Source of the DNA: Polynucleobacter ibericus
GTDB taxonomy: Bacteria > Pseudomonadota > Gammaproteobacteria > Burkholderiales > Burkholderiaceae
Assembly: GCF_018687955.1 (NCBI RefSeq)
Contig: NZ_CP061309.1
Span: 1,359,564 to 1,423,563 of the forward strand
Reading direction: 5' to 3'
Length of the DNA stretch: 64,000 bases
The notes beneath the pieces are model-generated. The model saw only the letters and a program-made list of their open reading frames with translations, did not search any database and had not been told where the DNA came from. The translations under genes and the position numbers were made by a program. Positions 63,294-64,000 of this stretch are shown here, piece by piece; the first letter of the stretch is position 1, and every line of letters starts with the position of its first letter.

Positions 63294-64000
63294 ATGAACT
63301 TTCGCATCTCCTTCTTACTTTTTGCTCTTGCGCTGGCAGGGTGCTCCAGCACTCCAACGCAACCCACACAATCGCAACAACCCATCGTAAACCAGACTGA
63401 TGATGCAGTCACTGAGGCGCGCTTTAGCCAAAATCTCAGCGAACTACTAGGGCAAGTATCCCAAACTCAAGAAATCCCGCTCCCAGCCCTAGAAATGGGC
63501 TTTTTAGATGCTAAAACGGTTCCCTCCATTCGGAAATTGGTATTACCCCCATCGGGCACATTTAAGAAAAATTGGCTAGCCTACCGCAAACGCTTTATTG
63601 AACCCATTCGCCTGAAGGCCGGCAAGACTTTTTGGGAGCAAAACCAGGCGTTTTTAACCCAAACTGAACAAGACTATGGGGTGCCTGCAGAAATTATTGT
63701 GGCCATTATTGGCATCGAAACCATCTATGGTCGCCAAACCGGCAATTTCCGAGTAAAGGATGTGTTGTCGACCCTTGCCTTTAGTTATCCCGACACCCCT
63801 AATAAGCCAGCTAGAGAGCAGCTTTTTAAGGATCAACTTAAAGAATTGATTCTGATGTGCTGGACTGAGGCAGGCGGCAGACTGCCCTCCAAAAATACCA
63901 GCCAAGGCGTCAATAGTGGGCGCTTTAGCTCCTGCCTCAATCAGAACAGTTCATATGCAGGCGCTATCGGCCTTCCACAATTTATGCCCAGCAGTATTCG
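63294..64000 (+). CDS. mltB: Membrane-bound lytic murein transglycosylase B (3' end cut by window edge)
   Basis: The frame is open from the ATG at 63294 to the right edge (235 codons). It begins with a lipoprotein signal MNFRISFLLFALALAGC. The catalytic Glu is in IIGIETIYGRQTGNFRV and the MltB-type SYAGAIGLPQFMPSSIR ends the visible part. MltB cleaves peptidoglycan to 1,6-anhydromuropeptides. An in-frame GTG at 63261 is less likely. Divergent from the deacetylase-like gene. Confidence 0.93.
   Translation, partial: MNFRISFLLFALALAGCSSTPTQPTQSQQPIVNQTDDAVTEARFSQNLSELLGQVSQTQEIPLPALEMGFLDAKTVPSIRKLVLPPSGTFKKNWLAYRKRFIEPIRLKAGKTFWEQNQAFLTQTEQDYGVPAEIIVAIIGIETIYGRQTGNFRVKDVLSTLAFSYPDTPNKPAREQLFKDQLKELILMCWTEAGGRLPSKNTSQGVNSGRFSSCLNQNSSYAGAIGLPQFMPSSI

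Noticed and set aside
1-64000. CRISPR arrays, prophage structural genes, transposases or integrases
   Set aside because: No regularly spaced repeat-spacer pattern and no recognisable transposase, integrase or phage structural protein in any frame.

Overview
The window reads as a chromosomal piece of a freshwater-type betaproteobacterium in the Burkholderiaceae, most like Polynucleobacter. The basis is moderate AT-richness, the rpsP-rimM-trmD-rplS block, the orn/M48/rsgA/cobD-like/NUDIX neighbourhood, the adjacent etfB-etfA with a 595-residue acyl-CoA dehydrogenase, and an incomplete mltB at the right edge. This is judged by eye from gene content; no database search was possible.

Region 1 (1-9003) is an AT-rich accessory block. 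Six genes on the minus strand encode a secreted metallo-amidohydrolase, an outer-membrane barrel, a MarC membrane protein, a D-aminoacylase-like amidohydrolase, a CobW-type metal-chaperone GTPase and an N-terminal-cysteine amidase that runs off the left edge. They look like a system for taking up and hydrolysing an amide or N-acyl compound. A histidine kinase/response regulator pair is divergent from them, and a 40-bp dyad lies in the shared promoter region.

Region 2 (9004-19840) is the most interesting part. Three copies of the 3' half of a tRNA-Lys(UUU) gene, each followed by its own terminator, lie in direct orientation at 9004-9048, 9995-10031 and 19730-19796. Between copies 1 and 2 is a roughly 1-kb cassette with a VbhA-like antitoxin and a Fic AMP-transferase toxin. 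Between copies 2 and 3 is a roughly 9.7-kb cassette with an MFS transporter, a DUF3147 protein and what I read as a complete selenoneine pathway: EgtD (hercynine), SenC/SelD (selenophosphate), SenB (selenosugar synthase) and SenA (C-Se bond formation). A four-gene PhnDCEE-like ABC importer sits inside it and is best explained as the selenium oxyanion importer. No integrase is present.

Region 3 (19841-30093) holds small secreted proteins, an HD-domain protein, a Fur-box-associated ferric iron ABC importer (fbpA and fbpB on minus, fbpC divergent), a VOC protein, an HMG-CoA-lyase-like enzyme with a CaiB-type CoA-transferase, and a universal stress protein.

Region 4 (30193-43387) carries a heavy-metal RND efflux operon (outer membrane factor, adaptor, pump and a PII-like regulator), an HPF-like protein, a TerC-Usp fusion with a strong internal Shine-Dalgarno and start, an NhaR-like regulator, a TIGR03643/FeS-photolyase/DUF2256 operon with a GST, and several small uncharacterised genes.

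Region 5 (43473-64000) is mostly core: dicarboxylate symporter, esterase, TRAP binding protein, PmbA, Mog, Orn, M48 protease, RsgA, CobD-like protein, CoA pyrophosphatase, ribosomal S16/L19 with RimM and TrmD, a META lipoprotein, acyl-CoA oxidation genes with EtfAB, an acyl-CoA synthetase, a histone-deacetylase-like amidohydrolase and the start of mltB.
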